From the NCBI GenBank assembly GCA_002418595.1, contig DIEK01000016.1:1-5795 (forward strand): 5,795 nt of DNA, given 5' to 3'. Position numbers and translations under genes: made by a program. This document shows positions 5,721 to 5,795 of the stretch, piece after piece. The notes under the pieces were generated by a model, which was given only the letters and a program-made list of their open reading frames with translations, was not told the DNA's origin and searched no databases. Position 1 is the stretch's first letter, and every line of letters begins with the position of its first letter. This stretch comes from Candidatus Omnitrophica bacterium UBA5776. Lineage in GTDB: Bacteria > Omnitrophota > Gorgyraeia > Gygaellales > Profunditerraquicolaceae.

Positions 5721-5721
5721 T
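5694..5721 (+). promoter_or_regulatory. Probable promoter for the downstream tRNA, overlapping the ribE 3' end
   Basis: TTGAAT (5694-5699), 16-bp spacer, TATAAT (5716-5721). TG at 5713-5714 makes a full extended -10 (TGnTATAAT). The predicted start is near 5728, about 43 nt before the tRNA 5' end, a normal distance for a precursor trimmed by RNase P. The -10 contains the ribE stop codon. Confidence 0.6.
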
Positions 5722-5770
5722 AAGGCTTCCTATCAGCCGGAGCGGATTGCAGGAACTCAGGAACTATAAT

Positions 5771-5795
5771 CGGGGCGTGGCTCAGCTTGGCTAGA
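5771..5795 (+). tRNA. 5' part of a tRNA, probably tRNA-Pro (cut by window edge)
   Basis: The last 25 bases fit the start of a tRNA: acceptor strand CGGGGCG (5771-5777), TG at positions 8-9, D-stem GCTC (5780-5783), D-loop AGCTTGGCTA with the conserved GG (5784-5793), and GA beginning the returning D-stem. A first base C followed by GGGG is typical of proline tRNAs (C1-G72 pair). The anticodon lies beyond the window, so identity is inferred. Confidence 0.8.

Noticed and set aside
5765..5770. TATAAT directly before the tRNA as its promoter
   Set aside because: Transcription would start inside the tRNA, and the only -35-like TTGCAG (5747-5752) is just 12 bases away. The extended -10 at 5716-5721 fits better.
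5420..5794. 124-codon + strand ORF running to the window end
   Set aside because: It overlaps ribE in another frame and ends inside the tRNA; the product has no recognisable features.
1..5795. CRISPR arrays, insertion sequences, attachment sites or phage genes
   Set aside because: I saw no regularly spaced repeats, transposase or integrase motifs, or terminal inverted repeats. All long coding regions are housekeeping biosynthesis or RNA-related genes.

Overview
The window is a bacterial chromosomal segment, moderately GC-rich by eye. Nearly all of it on the + strand is a riboflavin (vitamin B2) biosynthesis operon headed by an FMN riboswitch. TGA is used as a normal stop (php gene) and no gene needs recoding, so the code looks standard. 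The lineage cannot be fixed from sequence alone. The gene order and the FMN-riboswitch-led ribBA fusion would fit an uncultured Gram-negative-type phylum (for example Omnitrophota or Elusimicrobiota), but this is a low-confidence guess.

Layout: a stand-alone CinA C-terminal domain gene (pncC-type NMN amidohydrolase, 3-503) lies on the minus strand. It is divergent from the rib operon across 504-933. That intergenic region holds two near-perfect sigma70-type promoters pointing away from each other and sharing one -35 segment at 621-627. It also holds an 11-codon leader ORF upstream of cinA, an FMN (RFN) aptamer at 660-849, and an intrinsic terminator at 869-901. The operon follows: ribBA (934-2142), ribH (2162-2626), nusB (2637-3047), a 174-bp gap with strong competing hairpins, a PHP-family phosphoesterase (3222-4040), ribD (4037-5119) and ribE (5112-5720). 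A proline-type tRNA begins at 5771 and is cut by the window edge. Its probable promoter overlaps the end of ribE.

How the genes work together: RibA turns GTP into the pyrimidine precursor, RibD deaminates and reduces it, and an unassigned phosphatase must then remove its phosphate. RibB makes dihydroxybutanone phosphate from ribulose 5-phosphate, RibH joins the two branches into lumazine, and RibE dismutates lumazine to riboflavin. Every enzymatic step except the dephosphorylation has an obvious gene here. The PHP-family gene is translationally coupled to ribD by an ATGA overlap, which makes it a testable candidate for that step. Excess FMN should close P1 of the riboswitch and free the terminator hairpin. 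The 5' strand of P1 is the same 8-nt sequence as the terminator's 3' arm, so the switch can be read directly from the sequence.

The most interesting points are the shared -35 divergent promoter, two extra structural insertions in the FMN aptamer, the PHP gene within the rib operon, and the structured nusB-php gap. I see no mobile element, CRISPR array or novel multi-gene system; the coding content is otherwise conventional.
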